From the NCBI RefSeq assembly GCF_004799445.1, contig NZ_SSNA01000062.1:1-64000 (forward strand): DNA of 64,000 bases. Reading direction: 5' to 3'. Shown here in pieces: positions 24,677 to 34,582 of this stretch. Numbering within the stretch: the first letter of the stretch is position 1; each line of letters opens with the position of its first letter. The notes beneath the pieces are model-generated. The model was given only the letters and a program-made list of their open reading frames with translations, made no database searches and was not told the DNA's origin. Source of the stretch: Bradyrhizobium sp. Its GTDB lineage: Bacteria > Pseudomonadota > Alphaproteobacteria > Rhizobiales > Xanthobacteraceae. The position numbers were made by a program, and so were the translations under genes.

Positions 24677-25068
24677 GGAACCGCGATCAGCGCCGCCGCG
24701 ACGCGCCGCCTCTCGCCGATCATGATGTTGTAGGTGCGGATTGCAGGTCCCGTCTGCATCGAGTCGAGCACGATGTCGACGGCGCGCAACGCCTCTCGAA
24801 GGCCTCTGCGAGGCACCCAGAGATCCGTTCCGGTGCCGATAATCAGGGTGTCGATAGCATTGGCGGCTGCGAAGACGCGGGCCAGCGAGGCCTCGTCGAT
24901 ATCGCTCGCCGTCGTCACCGGCCAGGCCCAGATGGCATCCGGCAGACACAGCAACGAGCCGCGATGCGACATCTCAGCGAAGGCAAAGCCGCCATTGCCG
25001 TAGGCCTCGATCGGGGCCGACCTTGGAAGATGTGGAGCGTCGGAGCTGCTGGTGGTTTGTCTGGGCAT
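24673..25068 (-). CDS. Mth938-like domain (DUF498) protein
   Basis: IEAYGNGGFAFAEMSHRGSLLCLPDAIWAW...DTLIIGTGTDLW...RTYNIMIGERRRVAAALIAV; 4-bp overlap with the downstream gene. Confidence 0.85.
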   Translation of the reverse strand: MPRQTTSSSDAPHLPRSAPIEAYGNGGFAFAEMSHRGSLLCLPDAIWAWPVTTASDIDEASLARVFAAANAIDTLIIGTGTDLWVPRRGLREALRAVDIVLDSMQTGPAIRTYNIMIGERRRVAAALIAVP

Positions 25069-25110
25069 GATCTCGTCCGAAAACCGGTTGCCACTTTTCG
25101 GGATCATGCC
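25064..25110. repeat. Rhizobiales-type 47-bp dispersed repeat
   Basis: GGCATGATCTCGTCCGAAAACCGGTTGCCACTTTTCGGGATCATGCC; arms GGCATGATC/GATCATGCC. Confidence 0.8.
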
Positions 25111-25114
25111 GGTG

Positions 25115-26119
25115 TCACTTCTTCTGAGGCGTGTCCGGCGCGTCGGCCCGATGGGTACCGACACCGAGATAGATCAGGATGGGCGCCGCGATGAAAATCG
25201 AGGTGTAGGTACCGACCAGCACCACGCCGAACATCATCACGGCGGTGAAGCTGTTGATCGCGTGGCCGCCGAACAACAGCAGCGCCAACAGCGCCAGCGT
25301 CACCGTGACGTGGGTGATGATCGAGCGCGACAGCGTCGAGTTGATCGACTCGTTGAGCAATTGCGGCATCGGCATTTTCTTGTAGCGCCGCAGCATTTCA
25401 CGAATACGGTCGTAGATGACGACCGTGTCGTTCAGCGAGTAGCCAAGAATCGTCAGCAGCGCCGCGATGCTGGTGAGGTCGAAATCGACCTGGCTGATCG
25501 ACATGAAACCGATCGTCAGCACGATATCGTGGACGTTGGCGATCATGGCGCCGAGCGCGAACTGCCATTCGAACCGGAACCAGAGATAGATCAGGATCGC
25601 GAAGATCGCCAGCATCAGCCCGAGCATGCCGTAGGCGAGCAACTCACCGGAAACGCGCGGTCCCACCACCTCGACACGCCGGTATTCGACAGCGTCGCCG
25701 AGCGCGCCGCGCACCTTCTGCACCGCCTCCTGCTGCGCGGCGTCGCCACCGGGCTGTTCGGCAACCCTGATCAGGACGTCGGCGGGGCCGCCGAACTGCT
25801 GCAACTGGACGTCGCCAAGGCCAAGCCCGCCCAGCGTCGCACGCATGCTGGCGATGTCGGCCGTGCCGGTTTTGGCCTGCACCTCCAAGAGCGTGCCGCC
25901 CTTGAAGTCGATCCCGAAATTCAGCCCGTGGGTGAAGAACAGCGTGATTGCGACAATCGAGAGCAGCGCCGAGATCGGAAAGCTGATGCGGCGAAAGCGC
26001 GTGAAGTCGAAATGGGTGTTGTCGGGCACAATCCGCAACGACGGCAGGATGCCGAGCGCACTGACCACGGTCAGCACGGCAATCAGGATGCCCAGCGCGA
26101 TAAGAACGAAATGAGTCAA
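25115..26119 (-). CDS. secF: protein translocase subunit SecF
   Basis: GLNFGIDFKGGTLLEVQ...IGYSLNDTVVIYDRIRE-type motif (ILGYSLNDTVVIYDRIREMLRRYK). Confidence 0.97.
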   Translation of the reverse strand: MTHFVLIALGILIAVLTVVSALGILPSLRIVPDNTHFDFTRFRRISFPISALLSIVAITLFFTHGLNFGIDFKGGTLLEVQAKTGTADIASMRATLGGLGLGDVQLQQFGGPADVLIRVAEQPGGDAAQQEAVQKVRGALGDAVEYRRVEVVGPRVSGELLAYGMLGLMLAIFAILIYLWFRFEWQFALGAMIANVHDIVLTIGFMSISQVDFDLTSIAALLTILGYSLNDTVVIYDRIREMLRRYKKMPMPQLLNESINSTLSRSIITHVTVTLALLALLLFGGHAINSFTAVMMFGVVLVGTYTSIFIAAPILIYLGVGTHRADAPDTPQKK

Positions 26120-26131
26120 AGCCGCATTCCC

Positions 26132-27730
26132 CTAGATCGGCACGCTTTGCGGCCGCTTCCACCGTACCCACCCCGCAACGATCAGCCGGGTGAGCGTAAA
26201 CGCGGTGAAAACCGTGGTGAGGATGCCGATACCGAGCGTTACCGCAAAGCCGCGCACCGGTCCGGTGCCGATATAGAACAGCACCGCGGCGGCGATGAAA
26301 GTGGTGATGTTGGAATCGAGAATCGTCGACAGCGCGCGCTTGAAGCCGGCGTCGATCGCGGAAATCGCGTTGCGGCCGCCGCGAATTTCCTCGCGGATAC
26401 GTTCATAGATCAGCACGTTGGAATCAACGGCGATACCGACGGTCAGCACGATGCCGGCGATGCCCGGCAGCGTCAGCGTGGCGTTCAGCAGCGACAACAC
26501 GCCGAAGATCATGGCGACGTTGATGGCGACCGCGATGTTGGCGAATACCCCGAACAGCCGGTAGGTCAGGAGCATGAACACGATGACCATGATCGATCCG
26601 ACATAGGCCGCCAGTTCGCCCTTTTCGATCGAATCCTGGCCGAGGCCGGGGCCGACGGTGCGCTCCTCGATGACGGTGAGCGGGGCCGGCAAGGCGCCGG
26701 CGCGCAGCAGGATCGCCAGTTCGTTGGCGGCCTGCACCGTGAAACTGCCGGAGATCTGTCCCGAACCGCCGGTGATCGGTTCACGGATCACCGGCGCGGA
26801 AATCACCTCATTGTCGAGCACGATCGCGAACGGCTGCCCGACATTCTCCGATGTCGCTTGCGCGAATTTGCGCGAGCCCGAGGAATTGAACCGGAAACTG
26901 ACAATCGGCTCGCCCGAGCGCTGGTCGAAGCCCGGCTGCGCATCGGTGAGTTCGCCGCCCGACACAAGTATCTGTTTCTTGATGACATAGGGTATCTTGG
27001 GGGCCTGCGCGCTCATCAGAATTTCGGAATCCGGCGGCACCCGGCCCTGCGTGGCCTGATCCGGCGGCACGGTCGAATCGACCATGCGGAATTCCATCTT
27101 GGCGGTCTTGCCGAGGATCCGCTTGAGCTCGGTCGGGTCCTGCAGGCCCGGCACCTGCACCAGAATGCGGTCGGTGCCTTGCCGCTGGATCAAGGGCTCG
27201 ACCGTGCCGAGCTGGTTGACGCGGCGCTCGACGATCTGGATCGATTGCTCGATGGTCTGGCGGATGCGCTCGGTGATGGCCGCCTGCGGCACCGTCAGGC
27301 GGATCAGCCCGCCGCCGGCATCGCTGACCTCGAGGCTGCGCTGGCCGCTGGAGCCGAGCAGACCGCCGAGCGGCTGCGACAGCTCCCGCAGCTTCGCCAG
27401 CGCCGTCTGGGCGTCGCTATCCTTGACCCGCACTTCGACGTAGTCGGCGCGGGATGCCAGGCCGGTGTAACCGATCTTGTTTTCACGCAGCACGCGCCGG
27501 GCGTCATCGCGCACCTGATCGAGCTTCTCTTTCCTGACGTAGTTGGAGTCGACCTCCAGCAGCAGGTAGGAGCCGCCTTGCAGATCGAGCCCGAGCACAA
27601 GGTGACGCTGCGCCCAGAGCGGCCAGGTCTTTACTTTCGCCTCGGGAAAGAAATTCGGAACGGCGCACAGGCACACCACCAGCGCCCCGAAAATGATCGC
27701 CAGCGCCTTCCACCGCGTGAAATACAACAT
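26132..27730 (-). CDS. secD: protein translocase subunit SecD
   Basis: LGLDLQGGSYLLLEVD...VGIAVDSNVLIYERIREE. Confidence 0.97.
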   Translation of the reverse strand: MLYFTRWKALAIIFGALVVCLCAVPNFFPEAKVKTWPLWAQRHLVLGLDLQGGSYLLLEVDSNYVRKEKLDQVRDDARRVLRENKIGYTGLASRADYVEVRVKDSDAQTALAKLRELSQPLGGLLGSSGQRSLEVSDAGGGLIRLTVPQAAITERIRQTIEQSIQIVERRVNQLGTVEPLIQRQGTDRILVQVPGLQDPTELKRILGKTAKMEFRMVDSTVPPDQATQGRVPPDSEILMSAQAPKIPYVIKKQILVSGGELTDAQPGFDQRSGEPIVSFRFNSSGSRKFAQATSENVGQPFAIVLDNEVISAPVIREPITGGSGQISGSFTVQAANELAILLRAGALPAPLTVIEERTVGPGLGQDSIEKGELAAYVGSIMVIVFMLLTYRLFGVFANIAVAINVAMIFGVLSLLNATLTLPGIAGIVLTVGIAVDSNVLIYERIREEIRGGRNAISAIDAGFKRALSTILDSNITTFIAAAVLFYIGTGPVRGFAVTLGIGILTTVFTAFTLTRLIVAGWVRWKRPQSVPI

Positions 27731-27771
27731 TGAGTTGACCCGTCAGATCCAGGAGAATGCGGCGCCGAAAA

Positions 27772-28137
27772 TCAGCTCGCGGAGGTTTCGTCCTTGGCGG
27801 GCTCACTTTTTTCCTTGGCCGGCTCGCCTTTGGCGCGAACGCCCGAAATCATTTGCCGCATCTGCCGCACCCGGACGCCGTCCGAAATCTCGAACTCGAT
27901 CTGGTCGTCGTCCACCACTTTGGTCACTTTGCCGACCAAGCCGCCGGTCGTTACCACGGTATCGCCGCGGCGGATGTTCTTCACCAGTTCCGCGTGGTCC
28001 TTCACCTTCTTTTGCTGCGGCCGCAGAATCAGGAAGTACATGATCACGAAGATCAGCGCGAACGGCAGCAGCGACATCAACATGCTGTTGGTATCGCCGC
28101 CGGCCGCGGCCTGAGCAAACGCAGGGGTAATCAGCAT
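27772..28137 (-). CDS. yajC: preprotein translocase subunit YajC
   Basis: MYFLILRPQQKKVKDHAELVKNIRRGDTVVTTGGLVGKVTKV. Confidence 0.95.
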   Translation of the reverse strand: MLITPAFAQAAAGGDTNSMLMSLLPFALIFVIMYFLILRPQQKKVKDHAELVKNIRRGDTVVTTGGLVGKVTKVVDDDQIEFEISDGVRVRQMRQMISGVRAKGEPAKEKSEPAKDETSAS

Positions 28138-28316
28138 TCGGACAATCCTCGTGGAACGGGTATGAACCGGCGGCGCCTGAGCGCCAGGCCGGTCCGGGCA
28201 AATTCGCGCGGACTATAGCGGCCGCGGTCCCAATTGCAACGCTGCCAAATCCTGATTTGCGCCGCTTGCGGCCCCCCGTAAGGCCCGTTAAGGGTGCGTC
28301 GCAAGGAAGGCCAAGG

Positions 28317-29288
28317 ATGACAAGAAAACCCAGCAAAACGGCGCCTCGACCCGCCTCCCGAACGGGCCGGCGGAAATCGCCGGTATCGGCGACAAAACGC
28401 CAAGCAGCGTCCTCCGAGCATGACGCCGCCGAGCGGATTGCGCGCGCGCTCGAAACCATCGCCGCGCGCCTTTCGGCCCCCTCGCCCGCATCCTCCGCCG
28501 CAGATGCACTCGGCCACGCCGACGCGTTCATCTGGCATCCCGATGGACGGCTGGCACCGGTGCCGCGCGTCAGCCGCGTCGATATCGGCCTGCTCAAGGG
28601 TATCGATCGGATGCGCGACATTCTGATCGAGAATACCGAACGTTTTGCCAATGGGCTTCCCGCCAACAATGCACTGCTGTGGGGCGCGCGCGGCATGGGA
28701 AAATCGTCGCTGGTGAAGGCCGCGCATGCCCGCATCAACATCGCCCGCAAGCCGGCTGATCGCCTGAAGCTGATCGAGATTCATCGCGAGGATATCGAGA
28801 GCCTGCCGGCCCTGATGGATTTGCTCCGCGGCTCGCATTTCCATTTCATCGTGTTCTGCGACGACCTGTCGTTCGACGGCAATGACGCCTCCTACAAATC
28901 GCTGAAGGCGGTGCTGGAAGGCGGCATCGAGGGCCGTCCCGACAACGTGATCTTGTATGCGACCTCCAACCGCCGGCACCTGCTGGCGCGTGAGATGATC
29001 GAGAACGAACGCTCGACGGCGATCAATCCCGGCGAGGCGGTCGAAGAAAAAGTGTCACTCTCGGACCGGTTCGGCCTGTGGCTCGGCTTTCACCGCTGCA
29101 GCCAGGACGAATACCTCGCGATGGTGAAAGGCTATTGCAGCCATTTCGGCATCACGCTCGCCGACGAAGAGCTTGAACGCGAAGCGCTGGAATGGTCGAC
29201 CACGCGCGGCTCCCGTTCGGGACGGGTCGCCTGGCAGTTCACCCAGGAACTGGCGGGACGGCTCGGGGTGAGGTTGGCCGGGAAGTAA
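28317..29288 (+). CDS. DUF815-type ATP-binding protein
   Basis: LLWGARGMGKSSLVKA; FIVFCDDLSFD; ILYATSNRRHLLAREM. Confidence 0.9.
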   Translation: MTRKPSKTAPRPASRTGRRKSPVSATKRQAASSEHDAAERIARALETIAARLSAPSPASSAADALGHADAFIWHPDGRLAPVPRVSRVDIGLLKGIDRMRDILIENTERFANGLPANNALLWGARGMGKSSLVKAAHARINIARKPADRLKLIEIHREDIESLPALMDLLRGSHFHFIVFCDDLSFDGNDASYKSLKAVLEGGIEGRPDNVILYATSNRRHLLAREMIENERSTAINPGEAVEEKVSLSDRFGLWLGFHRCSQDEYLAMVKGYCSHFGITLADEELEREALEWSTTRGSRSGRVAWQFTQELAGRLGVRLAGK

Positions 29289-29292
29289 GACC

Positions 29293-29450
29293 TTGCGTTC
29301 CCCGGACGCTGCGCGGCGCGCTCCCCGGCGATGCGAAGCATCGTCCGGACGATGCGCAGCTGAGCCGGGGTCCACACTGAAATCAAAGTTGCGTTGGTCC
29401 CGGCTCTGCGGGGCAGCGTAAGGACGCTGCACCGCGTCCGGGGGACACGT
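29293..29450. repeat. intergenic GC-rich palindromic repeat
   Basis: Repeated GCGATGCGAAGCATCG, CGGACGATGCG and CAGCGTAAGGACGCTG hairpins, CCGGGGTCCACA/ CGCGTCCGGGGG ends; resembles dispersed elements of Bradyrhizobium-type genomes. Confidence 0.6.
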
Positions 29451-29455
29451 GACCC

Positions 29456-30781
29456 TTAAGCGCCGTTGAGGAATTGAAGCGGGTCGACCGGGGAAGATCC
29501 CTTGCGGATCTCGAAGTGCAGTTGTGGCGAAGCCACCTCGCCGGATTGACCGGATTTGGCAATGATCTGCCCCCGCTTGATGGTATCGCCGCGCTTCACC
29601 AGCAGTTCGCTCGCATGGGCATAGGCGGTGACATAGCCGTTGGTGTGCCGGATCAGAACCAGATTGCCGTAACCTTTGAGCTCGTTTCCGGAATAGGCGA
29701 CGACGCCGTCTTCGGCGGCCTTCACCGGCGTGCCTTCGGGCACCGCCAGATTGATGCCGTCATTGGACTTGCCGTTAGTCTTGGCGCCGTAGCTGGTGAT
29801 GACCTTGCCGCGGACCGGCCAGCGGAAGGTCGGCAACGCACCGGTCGCCTCAGCGGCCTTGACAGGCGTTTCGGCCGAGGTGTCTTCGACCGTCGTCGCC
29901 TGCGCCAATCGGGCCTTTTGCTGGGGATCGGAGGTCACGGTGGCCACCTTGGTCGCCGGCGCCAAGGACGCCGCGACCGGCTGCGCGACAGCAACGACTG
30001 CCGGCTGGGCAACCGGCGCCGCCGCGGCGGTCTTGGCGCCGGGGACATTGAGCTTCATGCCAAGCTTGAGTTTGGCGGATGGTTCGATGCCGTTGGCTCT
30101 GGCGAGTTCGGCGACCGAAACATGGTTGCGACGGGCAATACTGAGCAGGGTATCGCCGTGATTGACGACATGAACCGAAGGCGGCGCGCTCGCGGCGGCC
30201 ACCGGCCTGCTCGCAGGAACAGTCGTTGCGGGCGCTGCGGCAGCTGCGGCAGCTGCGGTTGGATGCGGAATGATCAGCTGCTGACCCGGAGAAAGGACGC
30301 GCGGCCCCTTGTATCCGTTGGCCTGCAGGATCGCGGCGGTCGAAACGTTGTAGCGGCGCGCCAACAAATCGAGCGTGTCGCTGGTACCGACGATAATGGT
30401 GGTACCCTGGCCCGGGGTCCGGGCTGCGACCGAGCGCGGGACGCTGCCAGTGGTCTCGATCGGATGGGCGAGTGGAGCATAAGAGCCCAATCCACGCCCC
30501 CCTCCGGACACCCCGGTATTGGCGGCCGGATAGGACTGCGGGGCGGCAATCGCCGGCAGGGCCTGCGACTGGTATTGCGGATGTGCAGATTGCGGAAGGT
30601 CGCGGCGCTCGATCGCGGCGGGCGGCACCGTGCCTGTGGCATCAGACTGGGAGGCATAGGGATTTTGAGAAAGACGCGACGACATGTCGGCGCTGCAGCC
30701 GGCAAAACCGATCGACATCAGCGCCAGCACCGCGACTTGCGGCACGCGACGCGAGCAAAGCAACTCGACGACACCGGACAT
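29456..30781 (-). CDS. LysM-containing M23 family metallopeptidase (NlpD-like lipoprotein)
   Basis: IGFAGCS lipobox; two LysM motifs (GTSDTLDLLARRYNVS, NHGDTLLSIARRNHVS); C-terminal M23 NDGINLAVPEGTPVKAAEDGVVAYSGNELKGYGNLVLIRH. Confidence 0.92.
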   Translation of the reverse strand: MSGVVELLCSRRVPQVAVLALMSIGFAGCSADMSSRLSQNPYASQSDATGTVPPAAIERRDLPQSAHPQYQSQALPAIAAPQSYPAANTGVSGGGRGLGSYAPLAHPIETTGSVPRSVAARTPGQGTTIIVGTSDTLDLLARRYNVSTAAILQANGYKGPRVLSPGQQLIIPHPTAAAAAAAAPATTVPASRPVAAASAPPSVHVVNHGDTLLSIARRNHVSVAELARANGIEPSAKLKLGMKLNVPGAKTAAAAPVAQPAVVAVAQPVAASLAPATKVATVTSDPQQKARLAQATTVEDTSAETPVKAAEATGALPTFRWPVRGKVITSYGAKTNGKSNDGINLAVPEGTPVKAAEDGVVAYSGNELKGYGNLVLIRHTNGYVTAYAHASELLVKRGDTIKRGQIIAKSGQSGEVASPQLHFEIRKGSSPVDPLQFLNGA

Positions 30782-30889
30782 GGTTACTCACTCGTACGCA
30801 ACAAATACCTGTTTTGAGTAAACACGCGCTGAGTAAACAACCACTTAAGCTTACGAATAAGAGGTTGGCGGGACAGCCGATCCGGGTTT

Positions 30890-31540
30890 TTACAGCTCGC
30901 GGGCAATACCGGGCAGCGCCGGCACGAAGCGCACGTCCACGAGCTGTTTGCGCTCAAAGCCGGCATCGGTCCTGACCAGGCGAACCAGGGTCTGGGTGCC
31001 TTGGTGTGGTCCGACCGGCGCGATCAGGACGCCGCCGGGCTTGAGCCGCTGCGCCAGCGCATCGGGGATTTGCTCCATCGCCGCGGTGACGATGATGCGG
31101 TCGAAATTGCCGGCATCGGCGGGGACGTCAAAGCCGTCCCCCAACGTCACCTCGACATTGTCGCAACCGAGCTCGGCAAGCCGCGCCCGGGCACGATCGG
31201 CCAGCGTCCGGTAACGCTCGATGGTCAGGACGTGACCGCATAGCCGGGACAGGATGGCGGCCTGGTATCCGGAGCCGGTGCCGATCTCGAGCACCCGGTG
31301 ATTCTGCTGCAATTGCAGCTGTTCCGTCATGTAAGCCACCACGAAGGGCTGGCTGATGGTCTGCCCGCAAGCGATGCCGAGCGCGCTGTCGCGGTAGGCA
31401 TGTGCTCGATCCGCGGCCTCGACGAACATGTCGCGAGGAATCTCTTCCATGGCGCGGAGCACCGCCTGATCGCTGATCCCGCGCCGCCGCAAGCTGAGCT
31501 GAAACATCATCTGTCTTGGCGGATTTTGTGTGGTGGACAT
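30890..31540 (-). CDS. pcm: protein-L-isoaspartate O-methyltransferase
   Basis: [19 protein letters not shown]...[13 protein letters not shown]-type motif; located between the NlpD-like gene and surE. Confidence 0.93.
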   Translation of the reverse strand: MSTTQNPPRQMMFQLSLRRRGISDQAVLRAMEEIPRDMFVEAADRAHAYRDSALGIACGQTISQPFVVAYMTEQLQLQQNHRVLEIGTGSGYQAAILSRLCGHVLTIERYRTLADRARARLAELGCDNVEVTLGDGFDVPADAGNFDRIIVTAAMEQIPDALAQRLKPGGVLIAPVGPHQGTQTLVRLVRTDAGFERKQLVDVRFVPALPGIAREL

Positions 31541-31653
31541 TTCGGTCCCATGAGGTCGCTCGCCGGCCGGCGGCCCGCCAGATCAGCCAAGTTGATGCCA
31601 TAAGCCCTGCCGGCCTAACGAAATATTTCAGTCTAAATCAGTGTTCCAACCGG

Positions 31654-31678
31654 GGAACCCGTATACACTCCCGGCGTT
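31654..31678 (+). promoter_or_regulatory. candidate EcfG-type (general stress) promoter GGAAC-N16-CGTT
   Basis: GGAACCCGTATACACTCCCGGCGTT about 140 bp upstream of the single-domain response regulator. Confidence 0.4.
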
Positions 31679-31815
31679 AGCGCACGGGGCAATCAGGCCT
31701 GTTCGCAAATCCGGAGCCAAAACGGCCGGTTGGAGCGCGTTTGCGCATCTCGACATTGCACCGGTTGTCGTAATTTGCGAACCTTTGGTTCTGACATGGG
31801 GCAAGGACTGAATTC

Positions 31816-32193
31816 ATGATTGCGACGCGGCCGCCGGGCGGTTCTGTGTTCCTCGTCGAGGACGAGGTCATGATCCGAATGATGGTTGCCGACATGCTGG
31901 AGGAGCTCGGCTACAGCGTCGCTGCCGAAGCCGGTGAAATCAACGAAGCCATCCGGCTGGCACAATCGGCTGAATTCGACTTCGCCATTCTCGACGTCAA
32001 CGTCAATGGCAAGGTGATTTCGCCGGTCGCCGACCTGATCAAGGCGCGCAACCGCCCTTTCATCTTCGCGACCGGCTACGGCTCATCGGGCCTTCCGGAG
32101 GAATACCGCGACCGCCCGGCGCTGCAGAAACCGTTCCAGATCGAAACCCTGGCGCGGGTGATCGACAATACCCTGAAGAGCGCGGCAGTTTAG
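31816..32193 (+). CDS. stand-alone response regulator receiver protein
   Basis: VFLVEDEVMIRMMVADMLEELGY...FAILDVNVNG...FATGYG...LQKPF; no output domain. Confidence 0.9.
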   Translation: MIATRPPGGSVFLVEDEVMIRMMVADMLEELGYSVAAEAGEINEAIRLAQSAEFDFAILDVNVNGKVISPVADLIKARNRPFIFATGYGSSGLPEEYRDRPALQKPFQIETLARVIDNTLKSAAV

Positions 32194-32199
32194 GCAGCC

Positions 32200-32334
32200 C
32201 ACCCGTCGTCACCCGCGAAAGCGGGTGACCCAGTATTCCAGAGCAGTTAGAGATCGAATCGTGAAGCCCAGCGCAGTGGATACCCGCTGGAGCCTGTCAT
32301 CGGGCTCGTCGAAGGCGAGACCCGGCGACGGGTG
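32200..32334. repeat. intergenic palindromic element
   Basis: CACCCGTCG...CGACGGGTG outer arms; inner TCACCCGCGAAAGCGGGTGA hairpin with CCAGTATTCCAG core. Confidence 0.75.
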
Positions 32335-32346
32335 TGATGCTGCGCG

Positions 32347-33114
32347 TCATTTCAGCGTCGCCGTCAGCGCTTCGGAAAATGCCTCATCGGTACGGTCGAG
32401 CCGCAGCGGCGTCACCGAGACGTAGCGCGCCGCCAGCGCCCAGAGATCCGTGCCCTCGGCCGGCACGTCAATCTGTGCCAAACGCTCGAACCCAATCCAG
32501 AAATACGGGTTGCCGCGGCCATCGCGGCGCTGGTCGACTTTCAGAAACCCGAGGTTGCGTTTGCCCTGCCGCGTCACGCGCACACCGGCGACTTCGTCGG
32601 GCGCGCAGGCCGGAAAGTTCACGTTGATCACGGTGTTCCTGGGCACGCCGGCGGCAATCACCTTGCGCAGGATTGGCGGACCGAACTTCAGCGCGGTGTC
32701 CCATAGGGGCTTTTCCCGCGACTCGATGCTGAATTCCTGCGACAGCGCGAAGGACGGCAGGCCCAGAATCGTGCCTTCCAGCGCGCCCGCGATGGTGCCG
32801 GAATAGACGACGTCCTCGGCGACGTTGCGGCCCTTGTTGACGCCCGACAGCACGAGGTCGGGCAGCGTTTCACCGAGGATGTGGCGGGCGCCCATGATGA
32901 CGCAATCGGTCGGCGTGCCGCGCACCGCGAAATGTCGCGGCCCGACTTCACGCAGGCGAAGCGGGTCGTTCAGCGACAGCGAATGCGAGACGCCGGATTG
33001 ATCGAGTTCCGGCGCCACGATCCAGACATCGTCGGACAACGCGTGCGCAATCTCCTCGACAATTTTCAGGCCGGGGGCATGGATGCCGTCGTCATTGGTG
33101 CAGAGAATTCGCAT
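32347..33114 (-). CDS. surE: 5'/3'-nucleotidase SurE
   Basis: [16 protein letters not shown]...[30 protein letters not shown]-type motif. Confidence 0.97.
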   Translation of the reverse strand: MRILCTNDDGIHAPGLKIVEEIAHALSDDVWIVAPELDQSGVSHSLSLNDPLRLREVGPRHFAVRGTPTDCVIMGARHILGETLPDLVLSGVNKGRNVAEDVVYSGTIAGALEGTILGLPSFALSQEFSIESREKPLWDTALKFGPPILRKVIAAGVPRNTVINVNFPACAPDEVAGVRVTRQGKRNLGFLKVDQRRDGRGNPYFWIGFERLAQIDVPAEGTDLWALAARYVSVTPLRLDRTDEAFSEALTATLK

Positions 33115-33296
33115 CTAACAGACGGGCCCTCTTCGATCGATTCCACGGCGGTCGAAGCGCCGTCTTATCCGGCTATCGCCCACGAGGCAAACCCGTCGTG
33201 CCTGCTGGTTATTTGCGTATCGACAACGGTTGGAGGCGTCTTTTGCGCATTTTGCAAACGGCGCCGGATCGACCTGCCGCACCGCGGCCGGAGCCG

Positions 33297-33986
33297 CTAG
33301 GTGTCTCCGTCGATGTGAGGCTTCTCGCGCAACACCGCGTCGAGCAGCGAGCGGTGAACCTCGATCTTGCCGTTGTAGTCGATGAATCCCTTTTTCCGAA
33401 AACCGTTCATGAAAAAGCTGACCCGGGAACGCGTGGTGCCGATCATTTCCGCCAGGGTTTCCTGGCTGAGGGTCACCGGGATCGGCGGCGCGTCGCCCTC
33501 CTTGCCGAAATTTGCGAGCAGCAGGAGCAAGCGTGCAAGGCGTCGTTCGCTGGAATTGAACAGCTGATCGATCAGGTCGTCTTCGATCCGGCTGTTCCGC
33601 GACAACAGATAGGAAATGAAAAATTGGGCGAATTTCGGCTCCGCGGCCAGCAGCGCCAGCATGGCGCTCTTTTTGATCGACGTGATCAGGCAGTCTTCCA
33701 TGGCATGGCTGGTGGCGGCGCGCAGTTTCGCCCCCTCGAGACAGCCTTCGCCAAAGAACTGTCCCTCGGCGAAAATCCCGACCACGGCTTCCTTGCCGTG
33801 CTCGGACAGGACAGTGATCTTGACCTTGCCCTTCAGGATGAAAAAGACCGTGTCGGCGACGTCGCCCTGGCTGAATATCTTCTGGTTCTTGACGTATTTC
33901 TCGATGGTTTTGCCCGCGCCAGTCTCGCCCAGAAAAACCTGGGGATCAAACCCATTCTTGATCTGAAATGATTGGGTGTTGGGCAT
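33297..33986 (-). CDS. Crp/Fnr family transcriptional regulator
   Basis: cNMP-binding-like GDVADTVFFILKGKVKITV...EGQFFGEG; HTH LSQETLAEMIGTTRSRVSFFMNGFRKKGFIDY. Confidence 0.92.
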   Translation of the reverse strand: MPNTQSFQIKNGFDPQVFLGETGAGKTIEKYVKNQKIFSQGDVADTVFFILKGKVKITVLSEHGKEAVVGIFAEGQFFGEGCLEGAKLRAATSHAMEDCLITSIKKSAMLALLAAEPKFAQFFISYLLSRNSRIEDDLIDQLFNSSERRLARLLLLLANFGKEGDAPPIPVTLSQETLAEMIGTTRSRVSFFMNGFRKKGFIDYNGKIEVHRSLLDAVLREKPHIDGDT

Positions 33987-34163
33987 GTGTTGGTCCGTTT
34001 CCAGTCGGGAGCACAACACTCTCGGTTACCGGCAAAAGTCGCAGGCCGTGCGGTTACGGAATCACTATATTCCGATTATGTCGGGCGGGCGACTCAATTC
34101 TGGGTAGAAATGCCCGCGCGTCCTGGCGCGAAATGTGGCAAGTTCACGCCCTGCGTCCAACCC

Positions 34164-34403
34164 TCAAACCGGCCGTTTGAGCTCGCCGGCAAGCCATCCG
34201 CGCACATCCGATTTCATCGGGTCGCTCGATACCACCGTCGTTTCCACGCGACCGCACTTCTGGCACTCGAATGTACGATAGTCGAAGCCGGACGGTCCCG
34301 CCTCGAGCTTCGACAGCAGCATGCGATTATGCCGGCAGTCCGGACAGCGCGGCCGCTCGATGGCGGCAATATCTGCTGAGGATACCGGCTGATATTCGGG
34401 CAT
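34164..34403 (-). CDS. small zinc-ribbon hypothetical protein
   Basis: CPDCRHNRMLLSKLEAGPSGFDYRTFECQKCGRVE: two CxxC pairs. Confidence 0.7.
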   Translation of the reverse strand: MPEYQPVSSADIAAIERPRCPDCRHNRMLLSKLEAGPSGFDYRTFECQKCGRVETTVVSSDPMKSDVRGWLAGELKRPV

Positions 34404-34582
34404 GACGCATCCTGGCTTGCCGTGGGCCCGCTAGCGAACCCGGTACTGACTCCCTAGGGCCGAGACACCTCAGAATGACGCTTCCGGCGTCACACGCCGT
34501 GGTCAAAATTGCTCATCTCGAAAAACTTTATCGGCGAGGGCGATCGCGATCCCGCCACTGCGATTCAAATGCCGATTTCTTC

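Noticed and set aside
25052-27733. 893-aa plus-strand ORF antisense to secD/secF
   Set aside because: SecD and SecF motifs are clear on the opposite strand; the antisense translation is low-complexity H/R/D/G-rich.
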